A program made the translations under genes and the position numbers. Shown here piece after piece: positions 27,296 through 34,826 of a stretch of 64,000 bases of DNA. Numbering within the stretch: position 1 is the stretch's first letter; every line of letters begins with the position of its first letter. Origin of the DNA: Chitinilyticum litopenaei DSM 21440 (GTDB lineage: Bacteria; Pseudomonadota; Gammaproteobacteria; Burkholderiales; Chitinibacteraceae); contig NZ_ATZJ01000017.1 of NCBI RefSeq assembly GCF_000428145.1, positions 12,142 through 76,141 of the forward strand, read 5' to 3'. Below the pieces are notes generated by a model that was given only the letters and a program-made list of their open reading frames with translations, searched no databases and had not been told where the DNA came from.

Positions 27296-29557
27296 ATGGA
27301 GTTCGCCGTGTTGAATCTGCGCTGGCTGGCCCTGCTGGGCTGGCTTGCCGTGCTGCTGCCTGCGCAGGCGGCGCCGCGTCTTGTCGCGTATTACCCGTTC
27401 TGGGCCAGTTACAACCGCGGGGTGCCCTTGAGTGCCGCGCCGGTCGAACGGCTCACGCATCTGGTGTACGCCTATGCCGAGGTCAAGGCCGATGGCAGCA
27501 TTGCGCCCGGCGATGTCTTTGCCGATACCCAGCGGGTCGAGCAAAGTGCCGATGGCCAGTCCTACCAGGGCAATTACCGTGTGCTGGCCAGTCTCAAGGC
27601 GCGCAACCCCCAGCTGAAAATCCTGCTGTCCATGGGAGGATGGGAACGTTCCACCCACTTTTCCCGCGTGTTTGCCGATCCGGCCCTGCGACAGAACTGG
27701 GTGGCCTCGGTGCTTTTTCTGCAGGACCAGTTCGGCTTTGACGGAGTGGAAATCGACTGGCGCTTTCCGGCGGGCGGCGGTGCGCCGACCACGGCGGTCA
27801 GTCCGCAGGACTGGCAATCGCTGGCCAGCGCCATGCGCGATCTGCGCCGCGCCTGCACCTTGCGCCAGCGCCCTTGTGAAATTGCCACCATCATTGCCGC
27901 ACAACCGTTTCAGCGCCTCGGCGCGCCCTGGCCCGAGGTACTGCGTGATGCCGATTTTGCCAGCCTCATCGCTGCCGACTTCAAGGGCGGGTGGGATGCG
28001 GTGACGGGCCACCGCTCGCCGCTGCATGCCGCCGGGCAGACCCCACTGGCAATTGCTCCGGTGGTGCAGACGCTGCTCGCCGAAGGCGTGCCGGCGGAAA
28101 AACTGGTCTTGCAGCTCTCCACGCGCGCCATGAGCTGGGAGGGGGTCCCGCCGGCGCAAGGCGGGCTTGGACAGCTTGCCAGCGCCCCCACGCGCGGCAG
28201 CTGGGATCGTCCGGAATACCCACCGACGGGCCAGCTGGCGCTGGCCGACATCCAGAATTGGCTGGACGAGCCGGGTGCCGTGCTGCAGCGTGATGCCGCC
28301 ACGGGCGTCCCCAGCCTCTATCGGCCGGTATTGCAGCAGTTCATCAGTTTTGAAGATACCCGCTCTCTGCAGGGCAAGCTGCAGTACGCGCGCAGCCAGG
28401 GCCTGGGTGGAGTGGGGTTCTGGGATCTCAGCAGCGATGCAGCCGACGAGGCATCCCTGCTGTCGAGTGCGCACCGTTTTTATTACCCGGTGGCGTATTG
28501 GTCTGCAAGCCTGCGCTTGCTTGGTTACACGGCCATACCCTGGGTGCTGGGCGCCTTGTGTGGCATTCTGGCCATGGTGCTCTGGCTATTCCTGCTCTGG
28601 CGCCGCCGCCAGCGCCGCCTGGAAGTGCAGGAGTGGCAGGCAGTCCGGCAGCTCGATGCCACCCTGAAGGCCTTGCCACGCCATCTGGATGATACGGCCG
28701 AGACGGTGGGACAGCTGCTGGCGCACAGCGAGCGTCGTCCCCTGCCGCCACGGATGGTGGCGGCCATGCATCAGTTGCAGAGCGATACCCGCTTGCTGGC
28801 GCGGGCACTGGGGCCGGTGGACGAACTGCTTGGCACGGTGTTGCCGCAGGCCGAAGCGGCGCCGCTGCAGCGGGCCGATGTGCAGCGGCTTGCGGATTAC
28901 ACGCAGGCCTTGCAGGGGCAGCGCAGCCTTGAGGAAATGCTGTCGGTATTTCAGCGCTTTGCCCGTGCCGACGAGCGTGTCGACACCGTGGTACTGGAGC
29001 AGGATGAAGAGGGGGCAACGCCGCCGCCGGACGGTTTTCAGCTTGCCCAGGGGCGCGGTGCGGCACACCTCATGCATCCCCTGCTGGGGGATTACCGCAT
29101 TCATCTGGTGTTTCGCGAGCCGCTCAGTGACGATGCCGAACCCTACTTCCGTCAGCTGGCCGAACAGATCCTGCTGCTGCGCCGGCAGGTGCTGGAGTTG
29201 CTGGGCCAGCAGCAATTGCTCAGCGAACTCTTCGAAATCGCCTGTCGGCGCGATCGCCTGCACTTTGTCCAGGCCGAGCGCGGTTACAGCGGCATTCACG
29301 CCGGCGACCTGAAGGAGCCGCGTTTCATCACCTTGCGCTTGCGCACGTTGCGCCAGTATTTCGACGAGCAGACGCTGCTGCAGGTCCATCGCTCCTATCT
29401 GGTCGCGCCGCGCGCCGTGACGGCGGCGGTGCGCAGCCGCAGCGGCATTGCCCTCAATGTGGCCGGCCGCCTGATTCCGGTATCCCGTTCCCAGCTGGCA
29501 AGGGTGCGCAGCAAATACCCGGCCTGGTTCGATGCGCTTGAGGCCAATCCCGCCTGA
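27296..29557 (+). CDS. Membrane transcription factor: periplasmic pseudo-GH18 chitinase domain fused to cytoplasmic LytTR domain
   Basis: The 753-residue protein has a signal anchor (residues 5-26), a GH18 domain (27-395) with YYPFW, LSMGGWE (111-117) and GGVGFWDLSSD (371-381), one membrane segment (about 412-435), an Arg-rich stop (RRRQRR), a cytoplasmic helical and perhaps GAF-like region (445-640), and a LytTR DNA-binding domain (about 650-745; VHRSYLV, GRLIPVSRSQLARVR). In active chitinases the motif is DGxDxDWE; here it reads DGVEIDWR, with Glu152 for Asp and Arg156 for the catalytic Glu. The fold is kept but hydrolysis is unlikely, so I infer a chitin-fragment sensor controlling transcription. 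GTG 27308, with GGAG six bases upstream, is a likely alternative start. Confidence 0.88.
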   Translation: MEFAVLNLRWLALLGWLAVLLPAQAAPRLVAYYPFWASYNRGVPLSAAPVERLTHLVYAYAEVKADGSIAPGDVFADTQRVEQSADGQSYQGNYRVLASLKARNPQLKILLSMGGWERSTHFSRVFADPALRQNWVASVLFLQDQFGFDGVEIDWRFPAGGGAPTTAVSPQDWQSLASAMRDLRRACTLRQRPCEIATIIAAQPFQRLGAPWPEVLRDADFASLIAADFKGGWDAVTGHRSPLHAAGQTPLAIAPVVQTLLAEGVPAEKLVLQLSTRAMSWEGVPPAQGGLGQLASAPTRGSWDRPEYPPTGQLALADIQNWLDEPGAVLQRDAATGVPSLYRPVLQQFISFEDTRSLQGKLQYARSQGLGGVGFWDLSSDAADEASLLSSAHRFYYPVAYWSASLRLLGYTAIPWVLGALCGILAMVLWLFLLWRRRQRRLEVQEWQAVRQLDATLKALPRHLDDTAETVGQLLAHSERRPLPPRMVAAMHQLQSDTRLLARALGPVDELLGTVLPQAEAAPLQRADVQRLADYTQALQGQRSLEEMLSVFQRFARADERVDTVVLEQDEEGATPPPDGFQLAQGRGAAHLMHPLLGDYRIHLVFREPLSDDAEPYFRQLAEQILLLRRQVLELLGQQQLLSELFEIACRRDRLHFVQAERGYSGIHAGDLKEPRFITLRLRTLRQYFDEQTLLQVHRSYLVAPRAVTAAVRSRSGIALNVAGRLIPVSRSQLARVRSKYPAWFDALEANPA

Positions 29558-29575
29558 TCGGCGGGGCGCCATTGT

Positions 29576-29610
29576 CCCCGGGCTTGCGGTGCAGGTCCGG
29601 GGGTTTTTTT
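29576..29610 (+). terminator. Terminator after the GH18/LytTR gene
   Basis: A 6-bp GC stem (CCCCGG / CCGGGG) with a 15-base loop is followed by a run of seven T. It starts 18 bases after the stop. Confidence 0.8.
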
Positions 29611-29650
29611 GCCCTGGCATCCGCCCTTGGGCGATCTGCCTGCTTCAGGC

Positions 29651-29656
29651 TAGAAT
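29651..29656 (+). promoter_or_regulatory. Probable -10 element for the CNNM/CBS gene
   Basis: TAGAAT lies 53 bases before the start, with a possible -35 TTGGGC (29627-29632) at 18 bases. Confidence 0.45.
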
Positions 29657-29709
29657 CGGCGCACCGAGGCATCCCGGCAGGATGTCATGACCCGGGATTG
29701 CATTCCGCC

Positions 29710-31014
29710 ATGGAATATCTGTTATTGCTGGGGCTCATTTTTGCCAATGGCCTGTTTGCCATGGCGGAAATCGCCCTGGTAACCGCCCGCCGCGCCCGCT
29801 TGCAGAAACGGGCCGATGCCGGTGACCACGCCGCGCAGCTGGCCATCCGGCTCGGCGAAGACCCCACCCGTTTCCTCTCGACCATCCAGATCGGCATCAC
29901 CTCGATCGGCCTTCTGAACGGCATCGTCGGCGAGGCGGTACTGGCGCGTCCCTTGAGTGCCTGGCTGCAGCTGCAGGGTTTGAGCGAGCCGGTGGCGCCG
30001 ATTCTGGCCACGACCATGGTGGTGGTCGGCGTGACCTATGTGTCCATCGTGATTGGTGAACTGGTGCCCAAGCGGCTGGGTCAGCTCAATCCGGAAGCCA
30101 TTGCCCGGCTGGCGGCGCGGCCCATGCAGTGGCTGGCTCTGCTCAGCCGGCCTTTCGAGCGCTTGCTGAGTCTCTCCACCGAGATGATCTTGCGGCTCAT
30201 GCATGCCAAGGGCAGCGCGGCGCAGGCAGTCACCGAGGAGGAAATCGAGGCCATGCTGGCCGAAGGCTCGCAGGCCGGCGTGATCGAGGAGCAGGAGCAT
30301 GCGATTGTGCGCAATGTCTTCAGGCTTGATGACCGCCTGCTCGGTTCGCTGATGATTCCGCGCGCCGACATGGTCTACCTCGATCTGGACTGGCCGCTTG
30401 AGCGCAATCTGCAGATCGTCGGTTCCACCTCCTTCATGCGCTATCCGGTCTGCGCGGGTGGACTGGATAATCTGCTGGGCGTGGTGGATACGCGGCAGTT
30501 GCTGGAAGCGCAGCTGAAAGGCCAGACCGGGCAGTTGCCGGTGCAGGCGCTTGCCCCCTGTCTTTATGTGCCCGAAACGCTCAGCGGCATGGAAATGCTG
30601 GAGCAGTTCCGCAACAGCGAGCTGCCCATGGCGCTGGTGGTCAATGAATATGGCGATCTGGAGGGGCTGATCACCCTGCAGGATCTGCTCGAAGCGATGA
30701 CCGGCGAGTTTCAGCCGGCGGCAGGTGACGAGGGCTGGGCTGTGCAGCGCAGCGACGGCTCCTGGCTGCTTGATGGCGCCATGCCGGTGCCGGAACTGCA
30801 GGATGTCCTGGGTCTGAAAATACTGCCCGAAGAAGGGCGGGCCCGCTATCACACACTGGGCGGCATGCTGCTGCAGTTGCTTGGACGCATTCCGCAAACC
30901 GGCGAATCCTGTCGCTGGCAAGGCTGGGAGCTGGAGGTGGTCGACATGGATGGCAAACGCATCGACAAGGTGTGGGCGCATGCGGTTGGCGAAGCGGAAT
31001 CTTCGTCTTCCTGA
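29710..31014 (+). CDS. CNNM/CBS/CorC_HlyC membrane protein (hemolysin-like)
   Basis: The 434-residue protein has an N-terminal CNNM (DUF21) membrane domain with three to four segments (1-20, 60-80, 95-120, 130-155), two CBS domains (about 205-330; MIPRADMVYLDLD and NEYGDLEGLITLQDLLE) and a C-terminal CorC_HlyC domain (about 345-425). Family members take part in magnesium, cobalt or polyamine efflux; the old name hemolysin is misleading. The ATG at 29710 starts directly at the membrane segment (MEYLLLLGLIFANGLF). It is flanked by terminators and appears monocistronic. Confidence 0.88.
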   Translation: MEYLLLLGLIFANGLFAMAEIALVTARRARLQKRADAGDHAAQLAIRLGEDPTRFLSTIQIGITSIGLLNGIVGEAVLARPLSAWLQLQGLSEPVAPILATTMVVVGVTYVSIVIGELVPKRLGQLNPEAIARLAARPMQWLALLSRPFERLLSLSTEMILRLMHAKGSAAQAVTEEEIEAMLAEGSQAGVIEEQEHAIVRNVFRLDDRLLGSLMIPRADMVYLDLDWPLERNLQIVGSTSFMRYPVCAGGLDNLLGVVDTRQLLEAQLKGQTGQLPVQALAPCLYVPETLSGMEMLEQFRNSELPMALVVNEYGDLEGLITLQDLLEAMTGEFQPAAGDEGWAVQRSDGSWLLDGAMPVPELQDVLGLKILPEEGRARYHTLGGMLLQLLGRIPQTGESCRWQGWELEVVDMDGKRIDKVWAHAVGEAESSSS

Positions 31015-31051
31015 ACATGCCGGCTGGCTCGCAGCGGGGCGTAACAAATGC

Positions 31052-31076
31052 AAAAAGCCCCGCCGGTGGCGGGGCT
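31052..31076 (-). terminator. Terminator of the phasin gene
   Basis: A 9-bp GC stem (AGCCCCGCC / GGCGGGGCT) with a 3-base loop ends in a T run on the minus strand, about 50 bases after the phasin stop codon. Confidence 0.9.
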
Positions 31077-31128
31077 GTGCGCTTGACAACGAGGCCCTGT
31101 TATCCGGGCTTGGCAGGCTGTCGGCCTG

Positions 31129-31701
31129 TTAGTTGGCAGCGGCCGAGTTGTTGCTCTTGCGGGCAGCAGTCTTGACTGCGTCGGCGGTAGCGGTGGTGGC
31201 GGCCTTCACCGAAGCGTCGGCGAAGTCGGCAACCTGCTTGGCGGCCTTGGTCAGGCTATCCACGGCGGCGGCAGTAGCCTGCACGGTGGACTTGACGGCG
31301 GCAACGGCCACGTCGGCGCCAGCCGGAGCGGACTTCACGAAGCGATCCAGACCGGCAACGGCGTTCTTGTTGAACGAGGTGGTGCGCTCTTCGATCAGCT
31401 TGGCGTATTCAGCCTGGGCCAGCGAAGTGATTTCATACACATTGCGGTAAAAGCCAATCACTTGTTCAACAGCGCTTTCGTTCAGCTTCTGACGCAGCGC
31501 CAGCGCTTCCTGGATGTCCTTGACCTGAGCCAGGGCCTTGGCGGACTTGGCGCTGTCTTCGAGGCTGTTCTTGGCGGTTTCGATGTTCAGCTTGGCCAGG
31601 CGCTCGGTGGTGTCCAGGGCAATGCGGGCAAAACGCAGTGTCGTTTCAACCTGATCGGTGGCAAAATCATTGAATTGCTGTTGAGCGTTGGTGGTGGTCA
31701 T
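31129..31701 (-). CDS. phaP: Phasin (PHA granule-associated protein)
   Basis: Phasins coat polyhydroxyalkanoate granules and set their number and size. The 190-residue protein is all helical, with the phasin_2 pattern (NDFATDQVETTLRFARIALD, then NVYEITSLAQAEYAKLIEE at about 88-106) and an Ala/Lys-rich C-terminal tail resembling the histone-like tails of some phasins. It starts after GGAGAAAC. The gene is divergent from phaR, whose product normally represses it, and TGC-rich candidate operators lie between them. No PHA synthase is in the window. Confidence 0.93.
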   Translation of the reverse strand: MTTTNAQQQFNDFATDQVETTLRFARIALDTTERLAKLNIETAKNSLEDSAKSAKALAQVKDIQEALALRQKLNESAVEQVIGFYRNVYEITSLAQAEYAKLIEERTTSFNKNAVAGLDRFVKSAPAGADVAVAAVKSTVQATAAAVDSLTKAAKQVADFADASVKAATTATADAVKTAARKSNNSAAAN

Positions 31702-31769
31702 GATCGTTTCTCCATATACACGAGTAGGTGGGGCCGGATCGGGGCGACCTGGCGACGCCGGGCACTAGT

Positions 31770-31787
31770 TTGTGGTGCAGTGCACAA
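31770..31787. promoter_or_regulatory. Candidate PhaR operator near the phasin gene
   Basis: TTGTGGTGCAGTGCACAA is a near-palindrome built on TGCA, located about 70 bases before the phasin start. PhaR regulators bind TGC-rich sites; the exact motif for this organism is unknown. Confidence 0.35.
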
Positions 31788-31832
31788 TGCCAGATCATTC
31801 TGGATAGTCTTTCCCGGAATGTCAAACTGTTT

Positions 31833-31865
31833 TTGTGCGCTGCAGCAATTATTGCGCTGCGCTAA
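31833..31865. promoter_or_regulatory. Candidate PhaR operator near phaR
   Basis: Two related units, TTGTGCGCTGCAGCAA (31833-31848) and TTGCGCTGCGCTAA (31852-31865), share TGCGCTGC and are 19 bases apart. They lie about 60 bases before phaR and fit autoregulation. Confidence 0.35.
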
Positions 31866-31925
31866 GTGCATGACTATGCTCAACATTAACCAAACCATGA
31901 ATACTGACAAGGCAGGGTTGCCCAT

Positions 31926-32564
31926 ATGAGCGGGGAAAAGCGCGTTATCAAGAAATACCCGAACCGCCGTCTGTACGATACGGCGACCAGCAGCTACATC
32001 ACGCTGGCCGACGTCAAGCAGCTGGTTCTGGACAGTGTCGACCTCCAGGTGCTCGACGCCAAAACCGGCGAGGACATCACCCGGGGAGTGCTGCTGCAAA
32101 TCATCATGGAAGAGGAAGCTGGCGGCATGCCGATGTTTTCCTATGATGTGCTGACGCAAATCATCCGTGTCTATGGCAACACCATGCAGGGCTTGATGGG
32201 CAACTATCTGGAGAAGAACCTGCAGCTGTTCTCCGAAATGCAGGGCCGCATGCAGGAACAGGCCAGCACGGTCATGCAGGGTGGTGCGCCGGTATTCAAC
32301 CCCAATGCCCTCTGGGGTGATTTCATCAAGCAGGCGCCGGCCATGCAGACCATGATGGGCGCTTATCTTGAAAACAGCTCGCAGATGCTGGCGCAGATGC
32401 AGCAGCAGATGCAGGAGCGTGCCAAAACCATGTTCTCGGGCTTTGTGCCGCCCGAGTCGCCCACCCATGAGCCGTCCGACGCACCGGCAGCGCCAGCCGG
32501 GGATGCGCCGGCTGCAGCCGAGCCGGCCGCACCCAGGACGCGGCGCCGCAAGCCTGCAGCCTGA
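31926..32564 (+). CDS. phaR: Polyhydroxyalkanoate synthesis repressor PhaR
   Basis: PhaR represses phasin genes and is released when it binds PHA granules. The 212-residue protein has the N-terminal PHB/PHA accumulation regulator DNA-binding domain (VIKKYPNRRLYDTATSSYIT at 7-26), the PHB_acc domain (about 70-110), a Gln/Met-rich middle and an Ala/Pro tail ending in basic residues (RTRRRKPAA). It is divergent from the phasin gene at 31129, a typical arrangement. A hairpin with pyrimidine-rich 3' sequence follows the stop. Confidence 0.95.
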   Translation: MSGEKRVIKKYPNRRLYDTATSSYITLADVKQLVLDSVDLQVLDAKTGEDITRGVLLQIIMEEEAGGMPMFSYDVLTQIIRVYGNTMQGLMGNYLEKNLQLFSEMQGRMQEQASTVMQGGAPVFNPNALWGDFIKQAPAMQTMMGAYLENSSQMLAQMQQQMQERAKTMFSGFVPPESPTHEPSDAPAAPAGDAPAAAEPAAPRTRRRKPAA

Positions 32565-32590
32565 GCCCTGCAGAACGTTGATTCCGCCTG

Positions 32591-32616
32591 GGGCCGCTTT
32601 GTGGCCCTCTTTATTT
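32591..32616 (+). terminator. Probable terminator after phaR
   Basis: A 5-bp GC stem (GGGCC / GGCCC) with a 7-base loop is followed by TCTTTATTT. It is of moderate strength. Confidence 0.55.
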
Positions 32617-32668
32617 GTCGCGGCGCCCGCCTGGTGCAAATTCCACTTCCTTTCTGGACGCAAGTTTG

Positions 32669-33457
32669 ATGACGATTCCCGATCAATCCTATGAACGCCG
32701 TTTCGGCGGCATTGCCCGACTGTATGGCGCCGATGCGCTGGTCAGATTTCGCCGCGCCCGTGTCGCGATTATCGGCGTCGGGGGCGTTGGCTCCTGGGTG
32801 GCCGAGGCGCTGGCGCGTTCCGGAATCGGCGCGCTGACGCTGATCGACCTTGACGATATCTGCTTATCCAACACCAACCGCCAGTTGCCCGCGCACGATG
32901 GCAACTTCGGGCGCATGAAGGTCGCGGCGCTTGCCGAGCGCATCAGCGCGATCAACCCCGAATGCGTGGTGCATGGCATTGAGGATTTCATTGCGCCCGA
33001 CAATTTTGCCGAGCATCTTGCCGGCGAGCTTGATTATGTGGTGGACGCGATTGATTCGGTGCGTACCAAGGCTGCGCTGATCGCCTGGTGTCGCGAGCAC
33101 AGGCTGAAGATTGTCACCACCGGCGGCGCCGGCGGGCAGACCGATCCGACGCAGGTGCGTGTCGATGACCTGTCGCGCACCACCCACGACCCACTGGCCA
33201 GCAAGGTGCGCAACATGTTGCGCCGCGACTACGGCTTTGCCCGGGGCGACCGGAAAATGGGGGTTGATATCGTTTATTCGACCGAGCAGCTGCGCTACCC
33301 GCAGGCCGATGGCAGCGTTTGTGCTCAAAAGCCGCAGGCCGGCGATGGCCCGGTCAGGCTCGATTGCGCCGGCGGCTTTGGCGCCAGTGTGGCGGTGACC
33401 GGCACCTTCGGCTTTGTTGCCGCTGCGCAGGTCCTGAAGCGCCTCGCAGCAAATTGA
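32669..33457 (+). CDS. tcdA: tRNA threonylcarbamoyladenosine dehydratase TcdA
   Basis: TcdA (CsdL/YgdL) uses ATP to cyclise t6A37 of tRNAs to ct6A, aided by the CsdA/CsdE sulfur-relay proteins. The 262-residue protein is an E1-like ThiF-family enzyme with the Rossmann motif GVGGVGSWVAEALARSG, the acidic LIDLDDICLSNTNRQ segment and DAIDSVRTKAAL. It ends with a short hydrophobic tail (GFVAAAQVLKRLAAN). The ATG at 32669 precedes the family opening (YERRFGGIARLYG); an earlier frame extends upstream without support. A 49-bp repeat lies just after its stop. Confidence 0.93.
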   Translation: MTIPDQSYERRFGGIARLYGADALVRFRRARVAIIGVGGVGSWVAEALARSGIGALTLIDLDDICLSNTNRQLPAHDGNFGRMKVAALAERISAINPECVVHGIEDFIAPDNFAEHLAGELDYVVDAIDSVRTKAALIAWCREHRLKIVTTGGAGGQTDPTQVRVDDLSRTTHDPLASKVRNMLRRDYGFARGDRKMGVDIVYSTEQLRYPQADGSVCAQKPQAGDGPVRLDCAGGFGASVAVTGTFGFVAAAQVLKRLAAN

Positions 33458-33461
33458 TCAT

Positions 33462-33510
33462 GGGTATTGCCATATGGCCTTTATGGAGTAAGGGCTACAG
33501 GCAAATACCC
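33462..33510. repeat. 49-bp intergenic repeat, copy D
   Basis: GGGTATTGCC ... AAATACCC with central GGCCTTTATGGAGTAAGGGCT. It lies between convergent tcdA and trpS, which it separates almost alone. Confidence 0.8.
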
Positions 33511-33522
33511 TGTCTTTGTGAC

Positions 33523-34530
33523 TTAGAAGTAGAACATCCCCATCGCCTTCTTCACCTGGTATAGCGTCAGCGCGGCGATTTCGCGCGCGCGGCTGGAGCC
33601 GGCCATCAAAATGGACAGAATGCGCTCAGGATCGTGCGCCAGCTCGTTGCGGCGGGCACGAATCGGCTCGAGCAGCGCCAGCAGCACCTCTTCCAGATAG
33701 GCTTTGACGACCGCATCGGCCAGGCCGCCGCGCTGGTAGTGCTCCTTGAACTCGGCAACCTTGTCCTGGTCCGGCGCGAAGGCGTCCAGAAAAGTAAAGA
33801 CCGTATTGCCGGCTATCTGGCCAGGCTGCTCGACGCGCAGGTGCTGCGGGTCGGTGAACATCTTGCGCACGGCCGTGCGGATCTCGTCAGGGCTGGCCGA
33901 CAGGGCGATGTGGTTGCCCAGTACGCGGCTCATTTTCTGCTGTCCGTCAATACCGGGCAGGCGTGTAACCTTGCCGGTCAGCGCCTTGCACTCGCGCAGA
34001 ATGTCGCTGCCCACCATCTGGTTGAAGCGGCGGACGATTTCGTTGGTTTGCTCGATCATCGGCAACTGGTCGGCACCAACCGGTACCAGCGTGCCCTTGA
34101 GTGCGGTGATGTCGGCGGCCTGGCTGACCGGGTAGCTGAGAAAACCGGCGGGAATGTCGCGCTCGCGGCCCTTGTTGCGGATTTCGGTCTTCACCGTCGG
34201 GTTGCGTTCCAGTCGGGCTACCGAGACCAGATTCATGAAGTAGAACGATAACTCGGCAAGTTCGGGCACCATGGACTGGATGAGGAAGGTGCTTTGCTGC
34301 GGATCCAGGCCGACGGCGAGATAGTCGAGCGCCACATCGATGACACTCTGGCGCACGCGGCTGTAATCGCCCTGGTGATCGGCCAGCGCCTGCGTATCGG
34401 CGAGCAGCAGGAACTGGCGGTACTGGCCCTGCAGCTGCAGGCGTGCCTGCAGCGAGCCGGCAAGATGGCCCAGATGCAGCGGGCCGGTAGTGCGGTCGCC
34501 GGTGACGACGATGATTTCCTGGTCGGACAT
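33523..34530 (-). CDS. trpS: Tryptophanyl-tRNA synthetase
   Basis: TrpS charges tRNA-Trp. The 335-residue class I synthetase has TGPLHLGHLAGSL (HIGH motif) near residue 15, the GADQLPMIEQTNEIVRRFN block, and KMSRVLGN in place of KMSKS. It starts after AGGAGAAG. Upstream on the same strand lie a 16-residue leader frame with two adjacent Trp codons and a strong terminator hairpin, so synthesis is probably controlled by attenuation. It converges on tcdA. Confidence 0.95.
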   Translation of the reverse strand: MSDQEIIVVTGDRTTGPLHLGHLAGSLQARLQLQGQYRQFLLLADTQALADHQGDYSRVRQSVIDVALDYLAVGLDPQQSTFLIQSMVPELAELSFYFMNLVSVARLERNPTVKTEIRNKGRERDIPAGFLSYPVSQAADITALKGTLVPVGADQLPMIEQTNEIVRRFNQMVGSDILRECKALTGKVTRLPGIDGQQKMSRVLGNHIALSASPDEIRTAVRKMFTDPQHLRVEQPGQIAGNTVFTFLDAFAPDQDKVAEFKEHYQRGGLADAVVKAYLEEVLLALLEPIRARRNELAHDPERILSILMAGSSRAREIAALTLYQVKKAMGMFYF

Positions 34531-34582
34531 GGACTTCTCCTGGTCTATGTCGCCGGATGCTGGGGGGAGGAGATTCGGATAC

Positions 34583-34616
34583 AAAAAAAACCTGCCGCCA
34601 GATCCGGCGGCAGGTT
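34583..34616 (-). terminator. Attenuator-type terminator before trpS
   Basis: A perfect 11-bp stem (AACCTGCCGCC / GGCGGCAGGTT) with a 6-base loop is followed by eight T on the minus strand. It lies between the leader peptide and the trpS ribosome binding site, so read-through is required for trpS expression. Confidence 0.9.
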
Positions 34617-34652
34617 CGTGTATGCGGGGTGCGCAAACCGTCCCGGGGCCGC

Positions 34653-34703
34653 CTAAGGGCGCCACCAGTAGTAATAGGAACGGATTGCGGTTTGCGTAGT
34701 CAT
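34653..34703 (-). CDS. Trp-codon leader peptide of trpS (16 residues)
   Basis: The frame ATG ACT ACG ... TAG encodes MTTQTAIRSYYYWWRP, with three Tyr and then two adjacent Trp codons (TGG TGG) three codons before the stop. About 37 bases later comes a strong terminator, then trpS. This is the layout of classical transcription attenuation. The segment CGCAAACCG inside the leader (34688-34696) pairs perfectly with CGGTTTGCG downstream (34632-34640), giving a 1:2-type alternative helix. There is no clear ribosome binding site; a possible promoter (TTGACG, 18 bases, CATGAT; 34710-34739) would place the transcript start at or near the ATG, so the leader may be leaderless. Too short for standard gene callers. 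Confidence 0.75.
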   Translation of the reverse strand: MTTQTAIRSYYYWWRP

Positions 34704-34826
34704 GAACCGATCATGCCCCGGCCGGCCTGTCAGCGTCAAGCCGCATCGTGTCAGGGATAACCCGGATATGGACACCGGACCTGCCTGCGCCGGCGTGAGC
34801 GCGGACTGGTTTGTGTTCCTCGGGTC

